Of a DNA stretch of 44,329 nucleotides, positions 17,605-26,709 are shown one piece after another. Each line of letters opens with the position of its first letter. Within the stretch, counting starts at the first letter, position 1. The stretch lies in NCBI GenBank assembly GCA_019120395.1, contig DWVD01000022.1, forward strand, positions 1 to 44,329. The letters are read 5' to 3'. Source of the DNA: Candidatus Gemmiger faecigallinarum (GTDB lineage: Bacteria; Bacillota; Clostridia; Oscillospirales; Ruminococcaceae). The translations under genes and the position numbers were made by a program. The notes under the pieces were generated by a model that was not told the DNA's origin, made no database searches, and saw only the letters and a program-made list of their open reading frames with translations.

Positions 17605-18478
17605 CGTCGTCCCCCTTTCCGCCCACCACGATATCGTTGGCGGGCACATAGATCTTCTGTTTCTTCGGCGGGACGGGCGGTGCCGCTTTGGGTTTGGGTT
17701 CTGCGCTGTGCCGTGCCTTCGGCTCGACGGGACGACGCAGGATCATCAGCATACAGGTGAAGATGAACATGGCCAGGCTGACGAGCATGATGAGCAGTAG
17801 CACATCGGTGGGAATTTCCCGCACCGGCTCCGGCTCGGCGGGGGCGTTGACCGGCGCATAGTACAGTTCATAGCAGACATCCCCGGCCAGGCTGCGGCTG
17901 ACCGTGCCGGTATAGCGGGTCGTGGCGATGTAGGTACCGTCCTCCTGGGCAGTCTCGCTCACGGTCAGGTCGGCCAGCGTCAGCGTACCGGCAAAGCCGT
18001 CCTCATCGCTGTAGTCAATGGTCTCCCGCAGTTCGCTGCGGGCTTCCTCGGGGATGTTGCTGTACACCGAGACATCAAAAGTTTGCTCGGCTTCCTTTTC
18101 CTCGATGGTGGCACCTTCCGGCGTCTCGGTGACTGCCCAGAGGGTATAAGGCTCGCCCATGCGGGTCAGGCCGTCCAGTTCCAGTGCATCGGCGGTGGTG
18201 CCCTCCGGCACGCGGTAGCGCATGACGATGAGCGTCTGGCGTCCGTCGGGGACCGTGTCGATTTCGTAGGGATAATACAGTGGGGCTGATTTGTCCGGAA
18301 TAATACCACTTGTATTATTTCCGGCGACTGTTCCGCCTGTATTATCTGCTGTGCTGCTTGTAGCTTCCGATGTCGGCCCCGGTGCTGGCGTCGGGATGGC
18401 CTCGTCAGCCAGCGCCGGCAGGCAGCACCCCACCGCCAAGGCGGCTGAGACAAGCAAAGTGGCGATCCGTTTGGTCAT
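17588..18478 (-). CDS. ICE cell-envelope protein with one C-terminal membrane segment
   Basis: A 296-residue exported protein of unknown function. It has a signal peptide (KRIATLLVSAALAVGCCLPALA), a Thr/Ser/Gly-rich linker, an extracellular beta-rich domain (about 65-215) and a single membrane span (about 226-248, VLLLIMLVSLAMFIFTCMLMI). A basic, proline-rich cytoplasmic tail ends in acidic residues. The topology suggests a stalk or scaffold of the secretion channel. The start overlaps the VirB4 stop (ATGA), which argues for coupled synthesis. I cannot place it in a named family. Confidence 0.75.
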   Translation of the reverse strand: MTKRIATLLVSAALAVGCCLPALADEAIPTPAPGPTSEATSSTADNTGGTVAGNNTSGIIPDKSAPLYYPYEIDTVPDGRQTLIVMRYRVPEGTTADALELDGLTRMGEPYTLWAVTETPEGATIEEKEAEQTFDVSVYSNIPEEARSELRETIDYSDEDGFAGTLTLADLTVSETAQEDGTYIATTRYTGTVSRSLAGDVCYELYYAPVNAPAEPEPVREIPTDVLLLIMLVSLAMFIFTCMLMILRRPVEPKARHSAEPKPKAAPPVPPKKQKIYVPANDIVVGGKGDDDENLV

Positions 18479-21393
18479 AGTGTGTCCTCCTTGCGTTCAG
18501 ATTGTTTATTCAGTTCCCGTTCGACGATCCGGCGCAGCTCCTCACGGTCGGTGGTGATGAGTTCCTGCTCCATCTGGCTACATCGGATGGCGACGGTCAC
18601 ATGGTTGGAGTTGGTGGAGATCAGGGCGTTGCCGCGCTCAAACCGGGTGATGAGGTCGATCTCAGCGTCGGTCAGCTTCAGCACCCTCTGTACAAGCTGG
18701 GCCTCGTCCTCTTCCAGGTTCAGGATGATCTTGATCTTGCAGTTGTTGAGGATGCCGCGGCCGTACTTGCCGTCCTCCAGGGCAAAGAAGTCAGAGATGT
18801 CCTGGGTGGCGATCAGCGGTGCGCCGCCGTACCCGCGGATGGTCTTGACGGCCTCGAAAATGTAGTTGGCGGCCAGCGAGTTGGACGACGCGCCGATGAT
18901 CTGCCAGGCTTCATCCACCACCAGCAGTTTCGGTTTGGTGATGTCCTCCTTGACCTTCGACAAGGCAAAGTTGAAGGCAATGAAGGTGCCGACCACCAGC
19001 ATATCCCCGGTCAGGTCGCTGATGTCCAGCACCGTGTAGGGGTTATCTAAATCCACATTGGTCGGCCGGTTGAAGTTGGAGGCCGAGCCGGTCACAAACA
19101 CCGAGAGGGCGTTGGCCAGCCGGTGGGCCTCCGGTTTCTCGCGCAGCACGGCGTACAGGTCGCCGGGCAGCGGCATTTCCCGGTACCGGCTGGGGTCTTG
19201 GGGGTCGAGCAGGCTGTCATTGTCGTGGGTGATGCCCTTGCACGCGTAGGTCTCGATGAGAGCTTCGTCCAAAATCTGCGCTTCCTCATTGGTCATGTCG
19301 CGCAGGCGGAGCGAGAACAAAACGTGCAGTGTCTGGATCTGCGCGGCCAGGATGGACCGCTGCAGGGCCGCACCGTCCAACACTTCCCGACTGCGGGTGT
19401 CCTGTTTGCGAATTTCCATGAAGTTGATGGTGTCGGGGCTGCCGGGGCCAAGGCGGATGAAGGTGCCGTTGACCGATTTGCACATCCGGTAAAATTCATG
19501 CCCTTTCAGCGGTGCGATGATGTACACCGGCACCCCGCTCAGACGAAACCGGTGGGTGATGAGCTGAGTCGTAAAGGTCTTGCCCGCGCCGGAGGTTCCC
19601 ATGAGGGCGATGCCGCCGTTTTTGTAGATGCGGGTGTCGAAGTTGTTCAAACTGACCAGTGAGTTGTTGTATTGGTTGACACCCAGCAGCACGCCGTTTC
19701 GGTCGCACAGCTCGTAACTGACCAGTGGGTAGCAGGAAGCCACGCCGAAGGTGAGCATATTGCGGCGGTATTTTTTGAAGAGCCGCGGGTCGATCTGGCA
19801 CAGCGGCAGCGCCGAGAGAAAGGCGGCCTCCTGCCGGAACCGGCAGAGCTGCAGATCCATGTCCTGCGAGATGCAGAGCTTGCGCAGCTCACCCACCCGC
19901 CATTGCAGGTCTTTGGGGTTGGCTGCCGTCACCGTCACGAGGATGGCGGTGTAGTAGAAATCCTCCCCGTTGGCCAGGCCGTCCTTGAGAAAGTACCCCG
20001 AACGAATGGCTCCGGCCAGGTCGTCGAAGTCGGTGTTGGTGTCGCTGGTCTCCTTGATGCGGCTGCGGTTGAGGCGAATCTGCTGGCCAATCTTCTGGAT
20101 CATGCGCTCCTTGGGCTGGCGATCGAGAAACAAATCTACGTCGATGCCCTCGCCCGCGTTGACCAGCAGGTTCAGCCACCCGGCTGTCACCTGCGGGCGG
20201 TAGCCATCGGTGGGGATCATCAGGTAGGCATGGCAGAGGCCGTCCATACAGATGTACTTGCCGTGTTTGAAGTCCACCGCGGGCGGGATCACAAAGGCGT
20301 TGGCCGGGATGTCGTCGAGCGCCGTAGCGTCTTCCTCAGCGAGAAAGCTCGCCAGCACATCCTGGATGCGGTCGGGCAGAGGATGCCGCACGGCGGAACG
20401 GCGATTGAGCAGGTCGTAGAACACTTCGGTGACGAACTTGTCTTCGTTGTCATGCTCCACGATGTTGTTGCCGCACTGGCCCAGGTAGGTGCGAAAATTG
20501 CGGGCGGTGGTCTCCAGCATCGAGACGATCTCGGCATTGGGCACGTTGCGCTCGTTGGTGGCGTTCTCATACTGAAAGATGACGAAAAAACGGCGGCTGA
20601 CGGCGTCCCGGGAGCCGAGACGGGAGACAAAGCGGATGTAATCCTCATGGTGCGGAATGACGGCCGGATCTTTCTCGTTGGCCTCATCCTCCCGCAGCTT
20701 GGCGAGGTAGGCGTTGACGGCGGCCTTCTGCGCCACCGACTTGATTTGGAGTTTGACCGGCGCGATCTTGAGCATACTGGCGAAGGACTGGATGACGTTG
20801 CGTTGCTCCCGTGCTGACCGCAGCATGAAGTTGATGGGTTCGACTTCGAGAATTTTGATATACCGGCTGTCGGTGGTGACGACAATGCCGTTCTCGATCT
20901 TGGCAATCGGCAGCAGATCGTAGAGGGTCTGGCTGCGGGCCAGTCTGCCGGGTGTGGTGCTGCGCTTGCGCACGATTTTGGCGCCCTTGGGCAGCCGGGT
21001 CTCATCCTCATAGTAGACGATGTGGTAACGCTTTCGATTGATAAACCGCAGGTGCCGCCGCTTGTTGGCTTCGAGGTTTCCCTCCATGGTTGGGGTGACG
21101 ATGCGCCGACGCCGCAAAAAGCGGAACCAGTGGGCCAGGAACTCGGTCAGGCTGTCGCCCTCGATGCCCACGACGGCGAAGATCGCCAGCGGCAGCGAGA
21201 CGACAATGACCAAGATCAACCTCCAGTTGAAGGGTAGCGGCAGGTACATCAGCGGGATGCCGGTGCCGGCGGCCAGAACGGCGGCCTCCACGGCATTGCG
21301 CAGCCGGATGCTGCCGCCGAAGAGTGAGCCGGTGTCGATGAAATTCTGCGGGATGAAGTAGACATCCCGCCGCTCACGGTCCGCCAAAGGCAT
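18475..21393 (-). CDS. VirB4-family conjugation ATPase with N-terminal PrgI/VirB3-like domain
   Basis: A 972-residue motor ATPase of the type IV secretion channel. Residues 1-110 look like a PrgI/VirB3-type membrane piece: a short N-terminal IPQNF segment and two close hydrophobic spans (about 33-52 and 58-77). The VirB4 part follows, with Walker A GTSGAGKT at 599-606 and Walker B LLVVDE at 823-828, and a long CagE/TrbE-type N-domain before them. AAGGGGGA precedes the ATG. Fusion of VirB3 and VirB4 functions is known in several systems, and it would explain why no separate VirB3 gene is seen here. It acts at the inner face of the membrane and powers channel assembly or transfer. Confidence 0.92.
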   Translation of the reverse strand: MPLADRERRDVYFIPQNFIDTGSLFGGSIRLRNAVEAAVLAAGTGIPLMYLPLPFNWRLILVIVVSLPLAIFAVVGIEGDSLTEFLAHWFRFLRRRRIVTPTMEGNLEANKRRHLRFINRKRYHIVYYEDETRLPKGAKIVRKRSTTPGRLARSQTLYDLLPIAKIENGIVVTTDSRYIKILEVEPINFMLRSAREQRNVIQSFASMLKIAPVKLQIKSVAQKAAVNAYLAKLREDEANEKDPAVIPHHEDYIRFVSRLGSRDAVSRRFFVIFQYENATNERNVPNAEIVSMLETTARNFRTYLGQCGNNIVEHDNEDKFVTEVFYDLLNRRSAVRHPLPDRIQDVLASFLAEEDATALDDIPANAFVIPPAVDFKHGKYICMDGLCHAYLMIPTDGYRPQVTAGWLNLLVNAGEGIDVDLFLDRQPKERMIQKIGQQIRLNRSRIKETSDTNTDFDDLAGAIRSGYFLKDGLANGEDFYYTAILVTVTAANPKDLQWRVGELRKLCISQDMDLQLCRFRQEAAFLSALPLCQIDPRLFKKYRRNMLTFGVASCYPLVSYELCDRNGVLLGVNQYNNSLVSLNNFDTRIYKNGGIALMGTSGAGKTFTTQLITHRFRLSGVPVYIIAPLKGHEFYRMCKSVNGTFIRLGPGSPDTINFMEIRKQDTRSREVLDGAALQRSILAAQIQTLHVLFSLRLRDMTNEEAQILDEALIETYACKGITHDNDSLLDPQDPSRYREMPLPGDLYAVLREKPEAHRLANALSVFVTGSASNFNRPTNVDLDNPYTVLDISDLTGDMLVVGTFIAFNFALSKVKEDITKPKLLVVDEAWQIIGASSNSLAANYIFEAVKTIRGYGGAPLIATQDISDFFALEDGKYGRGILNNCKIKIILNLEEDEAQLVQRVLKLTDAEIDLITRFERGNALISTNSNHVTVAIRCSQMEQELITTDREELRRIVERELNKQSERKEDTL

Positions 21394-21421
21394 TCCCCCT
21401 TCCTATATGAATTGATCTATG

Positions 21422-22642
21422 TTAATGCAGATATGGCTCCGGGTCGGTGTACTGCCCGTTCACGATGAAGCAGATGTGCAGGTGGTTGCCGGTGGAGTCC
21501 CCGGTGGACCCAACCTCAGCGATCGTGTCGTATTTGCTCACCGTCTGGCCGACACTGACAAGAAGGCGGCTGCAATGGGCATACAGCGTGCAGATACCGC
21601 CGCCGTGGTCGATGACCACATAATTGCCGTAGCTGGGCGAGGTAGTGGCCGTGATGACGGTACCGCTCTGCACGGCCAAAATCGGGGTGCCATATCCATA
21701 GGCAATATCAAGGCCGTTGTGGTTGGTGGTGTCCTTACCGGGTAGGCCGACGTCGGCGCGTTTGCCAAAGCGTGAAGTAATATGGGAACGCCAGCCAGGA
21801 TCGTTGAATGGGTTGCCGAAATCGCCTTCAGCCACCGGCACGGTACTGTCGGCAGTCAGATCGTTGATCTGTTCGAGGATCGAGATGCCTTCCCGCTCCT
21901 CGATTTCCTGCAAGTACAGCGTCAGATTTTGGGCATAGTCGCTGGCAAAGGATTTCTCTTTTTCATCCAGTTGCCAGACCGTTTCGGCAAAATAGCTGTC
22001 ACCTGCATAGGAGATGGTGTAGGTGGTGTAATCGTGGGGTTCAGGCACCTGAGTTGGGATGCCGTTCACGATCTGGTCTACCATCTCGATCTTGGTTTCG
22101 GTTTCAGCGGTGTAGCTGTAATACTCGTCCTGGTGGGCCTTGACCTGTTCAGCCAGGTCGTCGATGTTGATGGATTCGTAATCGGTGGCCCCCATGTGGG
22201 CGCAGTACATGGACAGAATTTGCAGCGCATTGAAGCTGACCTGCCCGCCCACCGGGTCGATGACCTCGGTGGAATACCGGCCTTTGCTGTCGGCATCAAT
22301 TTCGGCGAGGACATCTTCATACGCGGTTTGCAGCACCGTACCGATGCTGTTTTTGATGGTGATGACGTTCTCGGCGATTTCCATCTCATCAGTCAGCACG
22401 TTGTCGCTGGGCGCCAGCAGGCTGCCAAAGACTACGGCGGGCAGCGATAAAATCAGCAGCACCGGCAAAAGCAGCACCACCACAATGACCATGGCGGCCT
22501 GTTTGTGGTATTCCTTGACGGTCTGGGCCGCTGCGCCTGCCGCACCGCCCGCCTGGGCGGCCTGCACGATCTTGGCAACCTTGCTGGCGGCACGAGCGGC
22601 GTCGGTCAGCTGGTCCAGGCTGTCTCTGCGGTCATCCACCAC
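21422..22642 (-). CDS. Membrane-anchored M23 peptidase (conjugative wall hydrolase)
   Basis: A 406-residue protein with a GTG start, chosen because AGGAGGCAGAACC stands directly before it; the open frame extends further upstream but only as a shadow of the preceding gene. A helical cytoplasmic start is followed by one membrane segment (about 50-76). A coiled extracellular region and a C-terminal M23 LytM domain (about 285-406) come next, with likely zinc ligands His308 and Asp312 (HNGLD) and His389 (HLH), and His356 (YAH) nearby. It should cut peptidoglycan locally to let the channel cross the wall, the VirB1-like task. The start overlaps the end of the upstream gene. Confidence 0.88.
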   Translation of the reverse strand: MVDDRRDSLDQLTDAARAASKVAKIVQAAQAGGAAGAAAQTVKEYHKQAAMVIVVVLLLPVLLILSLPAVVFGSLLAPSDNVLTDEMEIAENVITIKNSIGTVLQTAYEDVLAEIDADSKGRYSTEVIDPVGGQVSFNALQILSMYCAHMGATDYESINIDDLAEQVKAHQDEYYSYTAETETKIEMVDQIVNGIPTQVPEPHDYTTYTISYAGDSYFAETVWQLDEKEKSFASDYAQNLTLYLQEIEEREGISILEQINDLTADSTVPVAEGDFGNPFNDPGWRSHITSRFGKRADVGLPGKDTTNHNGLDIAYGYGTPILAVQSGTVITATTSPSYGNYVVIDHGGGICTLYAHCSRLLVSVGQTVSKYDTIAEVGSTGDSTGNHLHICFIVNGQYTDPEPYLH

Positions 22643-23906
22643 GGTTCTGCCTCCTGGCGGGGGCTTTGGGCAGCACCGCGACCTTGCGCTCCTCGTACTG
22701 GTAATGGCCGCGCTCGTCTTTGGCGGTGGGGGTGCGCTCCACAGCCGAGGTGGCGTAGACCTTGTACCACTGTTCGCCGTCGCGGGAGGTCTGCACGGTG
22801 TAATGCCCGCTGGGCCGCTCAAACTGCTTGGCGTTGTACATGGCGAATTGGATCTGCCCGCGGCCCGGGATGATCTCCCGCCCGGTGATCTTGCCGCCGC
22901 CGATCTCCACATCGGTGGTACGGTTGCCCATCTGGCCGGTCAGCACCCGTTGCAGGGCGGTCTGCTGCAGGCTGGGCGAGGTGGGGATGGTGGACGAAGA
23001 CGCTGCCCCACCGGAAACGGCTGGTCCACTGCCCACGCTGGCGGTATAACTGACGTCTGTCCTGCCTGCGGTTTGAGCGATCTCGGCCTCATAGCCTGGC
23101 GAGACCGGCACAGCAGTGTCGCCTTCCAGCGCCAGCGGGCTGGTGGGGATGGGCGCGTCGGTGGGAATGTCCGCACCGGCATCATCCAGAACAGCACCGT
23201 CCGCCGAAGTTGGGATGGCACCAAGGCCGTCTGCAGGGAAATCTGCGTTAGCGGCATCTGCTCCGCCTTGTGTGGAGGCCGGAGGAGTTGGGTCAGGCGT
23301 CCCGGCAAAATACCCCTGCATGGCTTCCTCAGCCGCCGCGCCGTGGATGGCGCCGGGCGTCTGCCCGGTGGCTACCGAACCGATGACCCGGCTGGCAAAG
23401 CCGTTGTCTTGGCCGAGCGTGCTTTTATAGAAGGAGGCGCCGATACCGGAAGTGACGCCGCCACCCGAACCGCTCATGGAAGCGGCGGTGTCGGTCTTCA
23501 GCTTGGAGCTGACCATCCCGGCCAGCCCGCCGGAAAAGGCGGAAGCTGTGCCGGCCGCCGCGCTGTGGCCGCCGGCTCCCGGCATCTTGCCCGACAGGGC
23601 AGCTTTGCCCGCCTGCATCCCGCGCAGGGCCATGAAGGCTTCGGCCAGGATAGAGCCAGGCGACCGCCCCACACCGAGACCCATCGCTTGCAGGATGCTG
23701 TCGAGCTTGGTGCTGACCTTTAAGAAAGCAATGGAACAGAGGAACCAGACAAACAGGTTGCCGCTCACAACCCCCTTGCCCTGGCTGGCCAAGGCGGATT
23801 CCACATCCGATTCGGATACGGCCAGCGCCGGTAGGGCCCAGAGGGCTGCCATGGCCGCCATACAGGGCAGCACAATGACCAACTTTCGTAAATGTACTTT
23901 GTGCAT
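22632..23906 (-). CDS. ICE membrane protein with disordered Gly/Ala/Pro-rich middle
   Basis: A 424-residue protein of the conjugation operon. The N-terminus has a signal-like span (KLVIVLPCMAAMAALWALPALAV) and a second hydrophobic span (NLFVWFLCSIAFLKV, about 51-65). A long low-complexity region rich in Gly, Ala, Ser, Pro and Asp follows (about 100-320). The last 100 residues are a basic, beta-like domain (QIQFAMYNAKQFERP). AAGGAGG precedes the ATG. By position, between the VirB6-like and M23 genes, it is probably a channel component; I do not recognise its family. Confidence 0.75.
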   Translation of the reverse strand: MHKVHLRKLVIVLPCMAAMAALWALPALAVSESDVESALASQGKGVVSGNLFVWFLCSIAFLKVSTKLDSILQAMGLGVGRSPGSILAEAFMALRGMQAGKAALSGKMPGAGGHSAAAGTASAFSGGLAGMVSSKLKTDTAASMSGSGGGVTSGIGASFYKSTLGQDNGFASRVIGSVATGQTPGAIHGAAAEEAMQGYFAGTPDPTPPASTQGGADAANADFPADGLGAIPTSADGAVLDDAGADIPTDAPIPTSPLALEGDTAVPVSPGYEAEIAQTAGRTDVSYTASVGSGPAVSGGAASSSTIPTSPSLQQTALQRVLTGQMGNRTTDVEIGGGKITGREIIPGRGQIQFAMYNAKQFERPSGHYTVQTSRDGEQWYKVYATSAVERTPTAKDERGHYQYEERKVAVLPKAPARRQNRGG

Positions 23907-23915
23907 AACGCCTCC

Positions 23916-24626
23916 TTACAGGGCCAGCGGGTTTGCCAGGAACTCCGCCACCATGTTGGTGAACAGTTTGAGGCACCAGGCATTCATAACGAGCAGAAAC
24001 AACTGGCTGGCAAACACCCGGCACCAGCTTTTGAAGATGTTCGAGGTGCTGCGCGAAGCCCCCAGCGCAAACGCCACCGGCGCTGTAAACACGAGGATGC
24101 CCAGCGTGATGTACCGTTCAGCGGCTTCCAACAGCAGTTTGAGATAGTTATAGGCCAGGATGATGAGTAGGATCAGGGCGATGAGCGCCACCGATCCGTT
24201 GGCGATAACGCCGATGATGACCAGCAGCGTACTGTTGAAATTGCCGAATTGCACGGCGGGCAGCGCGCTGTCCAGAATCCAGTTGTAGGGTGTGCCACCG
24301 ATGGATAGTGCCAGGTTGACGATGTCGTCGGCGTACCAGATGCAGAGCAGAAACACACCGCTGCGTAAAAGCAATTTGACCGGGTCCTCGGTCTCCACAT
24401 CCAGCCCGGCCGCGTAGTTTTTGAACAGGCACCAGACCAGGTTCAAGAGCAGCAGCCCCACGCCGATCCAGACGAAGATCTCGTACATGGTCTCGGCCGC
24501 CGGGAAGTACCGCTTGAAGGTATTCATGTCGCAGCCCAGCGCCCCCAGCACCGAGGTCGAGAGCAGATCCAGCAGGTTCATGATCTGGGTGGCCAGCCAC
24601 TCGACGATGCCGTCTAAGATTCCCAT
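23916..24626 (-). CDS. VirB6/TrbL-like polytopic membrane protein
   Basis: A 236-residue integral membrane protein with about five to six hydrophobic spans, for example IFVWIGVGLLLLNLVWCLF, LLRSGVFLLCIWYADDI, LLVIIGVIANGSVALIALIL and LGILVFTAPVAFALG. It is small compared with proteobacterial VirB6 but matches in pattern the polytopic subunit of Gram-positive ICE channels. It should form part of the inner-membrane translocation pore with VirB4 and the coupling protein. GGAGG precedes the ATG; it lies 12 bases after the pilin-like gene. Confidence 0.8.
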   Translation of the reverse strand: MGILDGIVEWLATQIMNLLDLLSTSVLGALGCDMNTFKRYFPAAETMYEIFVWIGVGLLLLNLVWCLFKNYAAGLDVETEDPVKLLLRSGVFLLCIWYADDIVNLALSIGGTPYNWILDSALPAVQFGNFNSTLLVIIGVIANGSVALIALILLIILAYNYLKLLLEAAERYITLGILVFTAPVAFALGASRSTSNIFKSWCRVFASQLFLLVMNAWCLKLFTNMVAEFLANPLAL

Positions 24627-24638
24627 GCGCGGCCTCCG

Positions 24639-25022
24639 TTACGGCGTGCCGGGCGTCCAGGTGCCGCCGCTGAAAAACGGCGTGATGTACGCCATGATGA
24701 ACCCCAGCCCGTTGAGGATGGCCCAGGTGATGACGATGCGTTTGAGCCAGGCGCGGCTGTCGTCCACCGTGCGGCCGTTTTTGGAAAAGTTCATGAGCAG
24801 CAGCGCGACCGAGGCACAGACCACCGCCGTGATCGTAGAGATGGAGACGATCTGGGTGTAGACGTCCTGCATGATCTCGGACGCCTTGGCCCAGACGGTC
24901 GTGCCGGATGCCGCGCTGGCGGGCAACATGGTCGTACCCACCACGAGCAGGCTGAACGATACCTGGTCGGCCAGGCGCATGAGCCCGCGCGCAGGCGGTT
25001 TGGAAAATTTGGGCAAGTGCAT
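24639..25022 (-). CDS. VirB2/TrbC-like pilin subunit, first gene of the conjugation operon
   Basis: A 127-residue membrane protein with two hydrophobic spans: about 16-37 (ADQVSFSLLVVGTTMLPASA, signal-like, with an Ala-Ser-Ala cleavage-type end) and about 60-80 (STITAVVCASVALLLM), plus a third weaker one near the C-terminus. The short loop and basic patch between spans resemble VirB2/TrbC pilins. AAGGAGG lies six bases before the ATG at 25022; a longer frame to 25052 lacks a site. It is the first gene after the leader hairpin and promoter. Confidence 0.7.
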   Translation of the reverse strand: MHLPKFSKPPARGLMRLADQVSFSLLVVGTTMLPASAASGTTVWAKASEIMQDVYTQIVSISTITAVVCASVALLLMNFSKNGRTVDDSRAWLKRIVITWAILNGLGFIMAYITPFFSGGTWTPGTP

Positions 25023-25060
25023 GGATTCCTCCTTTTTGAATGCAAATTGCAAAATGGCAT

Positions 25061-25104
25061 AACAAAAGGCGCCCCCTCGGTCGGTTGACCGAAGGGACGC
25101 CTTT
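25061..25104 (-). terminator. Terminator-like hairpin in the conjugation operon leader
   Basis: AAAGGCG at 25065-25071 pairs with CGCCTTT at 25098-25104, and inside it CCCTCGGTC pairs with GACCGAAGGG around a GGTT loop. On the minus strand the hairpin is followed by TTTTG. It lies between the promoter at about 25135-25163 and the first gene at 25022, so it would stop transcripts unless read through. Control by attenuation is inferred. Confidence 0.7.
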
Positions 25105-25134
25105 GTGGCTTTGCTTGCTTTTTAAGCCGTTATC

Positions 25135-25200
25135 ATTATAGCATGGAGGGATTGCAGGAAAAAGAACAGAGGCTGTACAGATTCTGTGCCGTTTCTGTAC
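25135..25200 (-). promoter_or_regulatory. Conjugation operon promoter with upstream inverted repeat
   Basis: On the minus strand TGCTATAAT forms an extended -10 (TATAAT is the complement of 25135-25140), but the -35 (TTTTCC or TTTTTC near 25157-25163) is weak. Just upstream GTACAGA (25175-25181) and TCTGTAC (25194-25200) form an inverted repeat 12 bases apart, well placed for an activator or repressor. The 387-base gap from 25023 to 25409 holds this promoter, the leader hairpin and the divergent cargo promoter. Confidence 0.55.
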
Positions 25201-25353
25201 GATGCTTTGCAATACGGATGTAGTACGCCAATCGTCGCATAAATGAGCGTTCAACGCATCGCCGACTTGCCGAAGCCGTCTTATAAAATCACAGAGCGAA
25301 TTCCATAGCGCATCAGGAGGCACATCCAAATCGGATTGCATTCCGTTTTTCGA

Positions 25354-25382
25354 TTGATATTATTTGAAATCCGGAGTATAAT
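25354..25382 (+). promoter_or_regulatory. Promoter of the first AAA/DUF4143 gene
   Basis: TTGATA at 25354-25359, a 17-base spacer and a perfect TATAAT at 25377-25382, with the ATG 27 bases further on. This is a strong vegetative-type promoter. Confidence 0.8.
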
Positions 25383-25409
25383 CAAATTAGAAATATACGG
25401 AGGTGGACC

Positions 25410-26630
25410 ATGAGACAACTGGAACGCCAGGATTACTTGAACTGGCTCATCAAATGGAAAGACCAACAGATCATCAAGGTGGTGACCGGTGTACGGCGCT
25501 GCGGCAAATCCACGCTGTTCGCCATGTACCAAGACTACCTGCGGGCGCAGGGCGTCGCGCCGGAACAGATCATCGCGATCAATTTTGAAGATCTCGAATT
25601 TGAGGAGCTGACAGACTACAAGGCACTGTATCGGTATGTGAAGCAACACTTGCTATCTGATCGGATGAACTACATCTTTCTGGATGAGATTCAGCACGTG
25701 GCGGACTACCAAAAGGCAGTGGACAGCCTTTTCTTGCAGGAGAATTGCGACCTTTATCTCACCGGTTCCAATGGGTATTTTCTGTCTGGGGAGTTGGCCA
25801 CGCTGCTGACCGGCCGTTACGTAGAGCTGTCCATGATGCCGCTTTCCTTCCGCGAGTTCTGCACCGGCTTGGAAGAAAACAGCCTGTCGTTGAATGAGAA
25901 GTTTGAGCGATATCTCCGCGTTGGTTCCTTCCCGTATGTTTTGCGATACGGCTATGGGGAACAGGAAGCCCGCGAGTATATGTACAGCATCTACAATACC
26001 ATTCTGCTCAATGACATCGTCAGGCGTTTGAAGGTGGCAGACGTCAATATGCTGGAAGCGATTACCCGCTTTGTCATGCACAACATTGGCAGCAGGAGCT
26101 CCCCCTCTACGATCGCCAACGCGATGACCTCCCAGGGGCGCAAGATCGACCCCAAAACGGTGGACCGCTACTTGCGCGGCCTGACCGATAGCCTGCTGTT
26201 CTACGAGGCACGCCGCTACAACATCAAAGGCAAAAAGTTGCTGGCTTCCATGAGCAAATACTACCTCTGCGATGTGGCCTTGCGCAGTCTACTGGTGCGC
26301 AGCTGCGACAGTGATGTTGGGCATATCTTGGAAAACGTCGTATACCTTGAGCTGAAACGTCGTTATCCCGAAGTCTATGTGGGGCAATACGGTACCGACG
26401 GTAAGGTGGACTTTGTCGCCGTTCAAGACGGCTTGCCGGCTTACTATCAAGTGGCACAGACCACGCTGGATGAACAGGTATTGGCACGGGAACTGGCGCC
26501 ACTGCGCCAGATCCGGGATAACCACCCCAAATATCTGCTGACCCTGGACGAGGCTTTTGGAGAGATGAACTACGATGGCATCGAGAAAAAGAATGTTCTG
26601 AAGTGGATGCTGGGGGAGGCACCGAAGTAA
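25410..26630 (+). CDS. AAA-family ATPase with C-terminal DUF4143 domain (copy 1)
   Basis: A 406-residue cytoplasmic protein. The N-terminal AAA_14 domain has Walker A GVRRCGKS (27-34) and Walker B FLDEIQ (90-95), with a sensor-like LTGSN. The C-terminal DUF4143 domain has the nuclease-like positions GHILENVVYLEL and KVDFVAV, but the third element reads YYQVAQT where ExK is expected. The family is widespread and poorly understood; several members are found near mobile elements and toxin-antitoxin-like loci. GGAGGTGGACC precedes the ATG. A close relative lies at 29092-30291 on the same strand, and both flank the cargo island. The gene runs opposite to the ICE backbone. Confidence 0.88.
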   Translation: MRQLERQDYLNWLIKWKDQQIIKVVTGVRRCGKSTLFAMYQDYLRAQGVAPEQIIAINFEDLEFEELTDYKALYRYVKQHLLSDRMNYIFLDEIQHVADYQKAVDSLFLQENCDLYLTGSNGYFLSGELATLLTGRYVELSMMPLSFREFCTGLEENSLSLNEKFERYLRVGSFPYVLRYGYGEQEAREYMYSIYNTILLNDIVRRLKVADVNMLEAITRFVMHNIGSRSSPSTIANAMTSQGRKIDPKTVDRYLRGLTDSLLFYEARRYNIKGKKLLASMSKYYLCDVALRSLLVRSCDSDVGHILENVVYLELKRRYPEVYVGQYGTDGKVDFVAVQDGLPAYYQVAQTTLDEQVLARELAPLRQIRDNHPKYLLTLDEAFGEMNYDGIEKKNVLKWMLGEAPK

Positions 26631-26709
26631 GTTCTTTCACACGATTTCCGATCGGGAGACCGGCCAGCGGGACCCGAAGTTGGAAACATTGGTCCGTTTG
26701 GAGGCAAGT

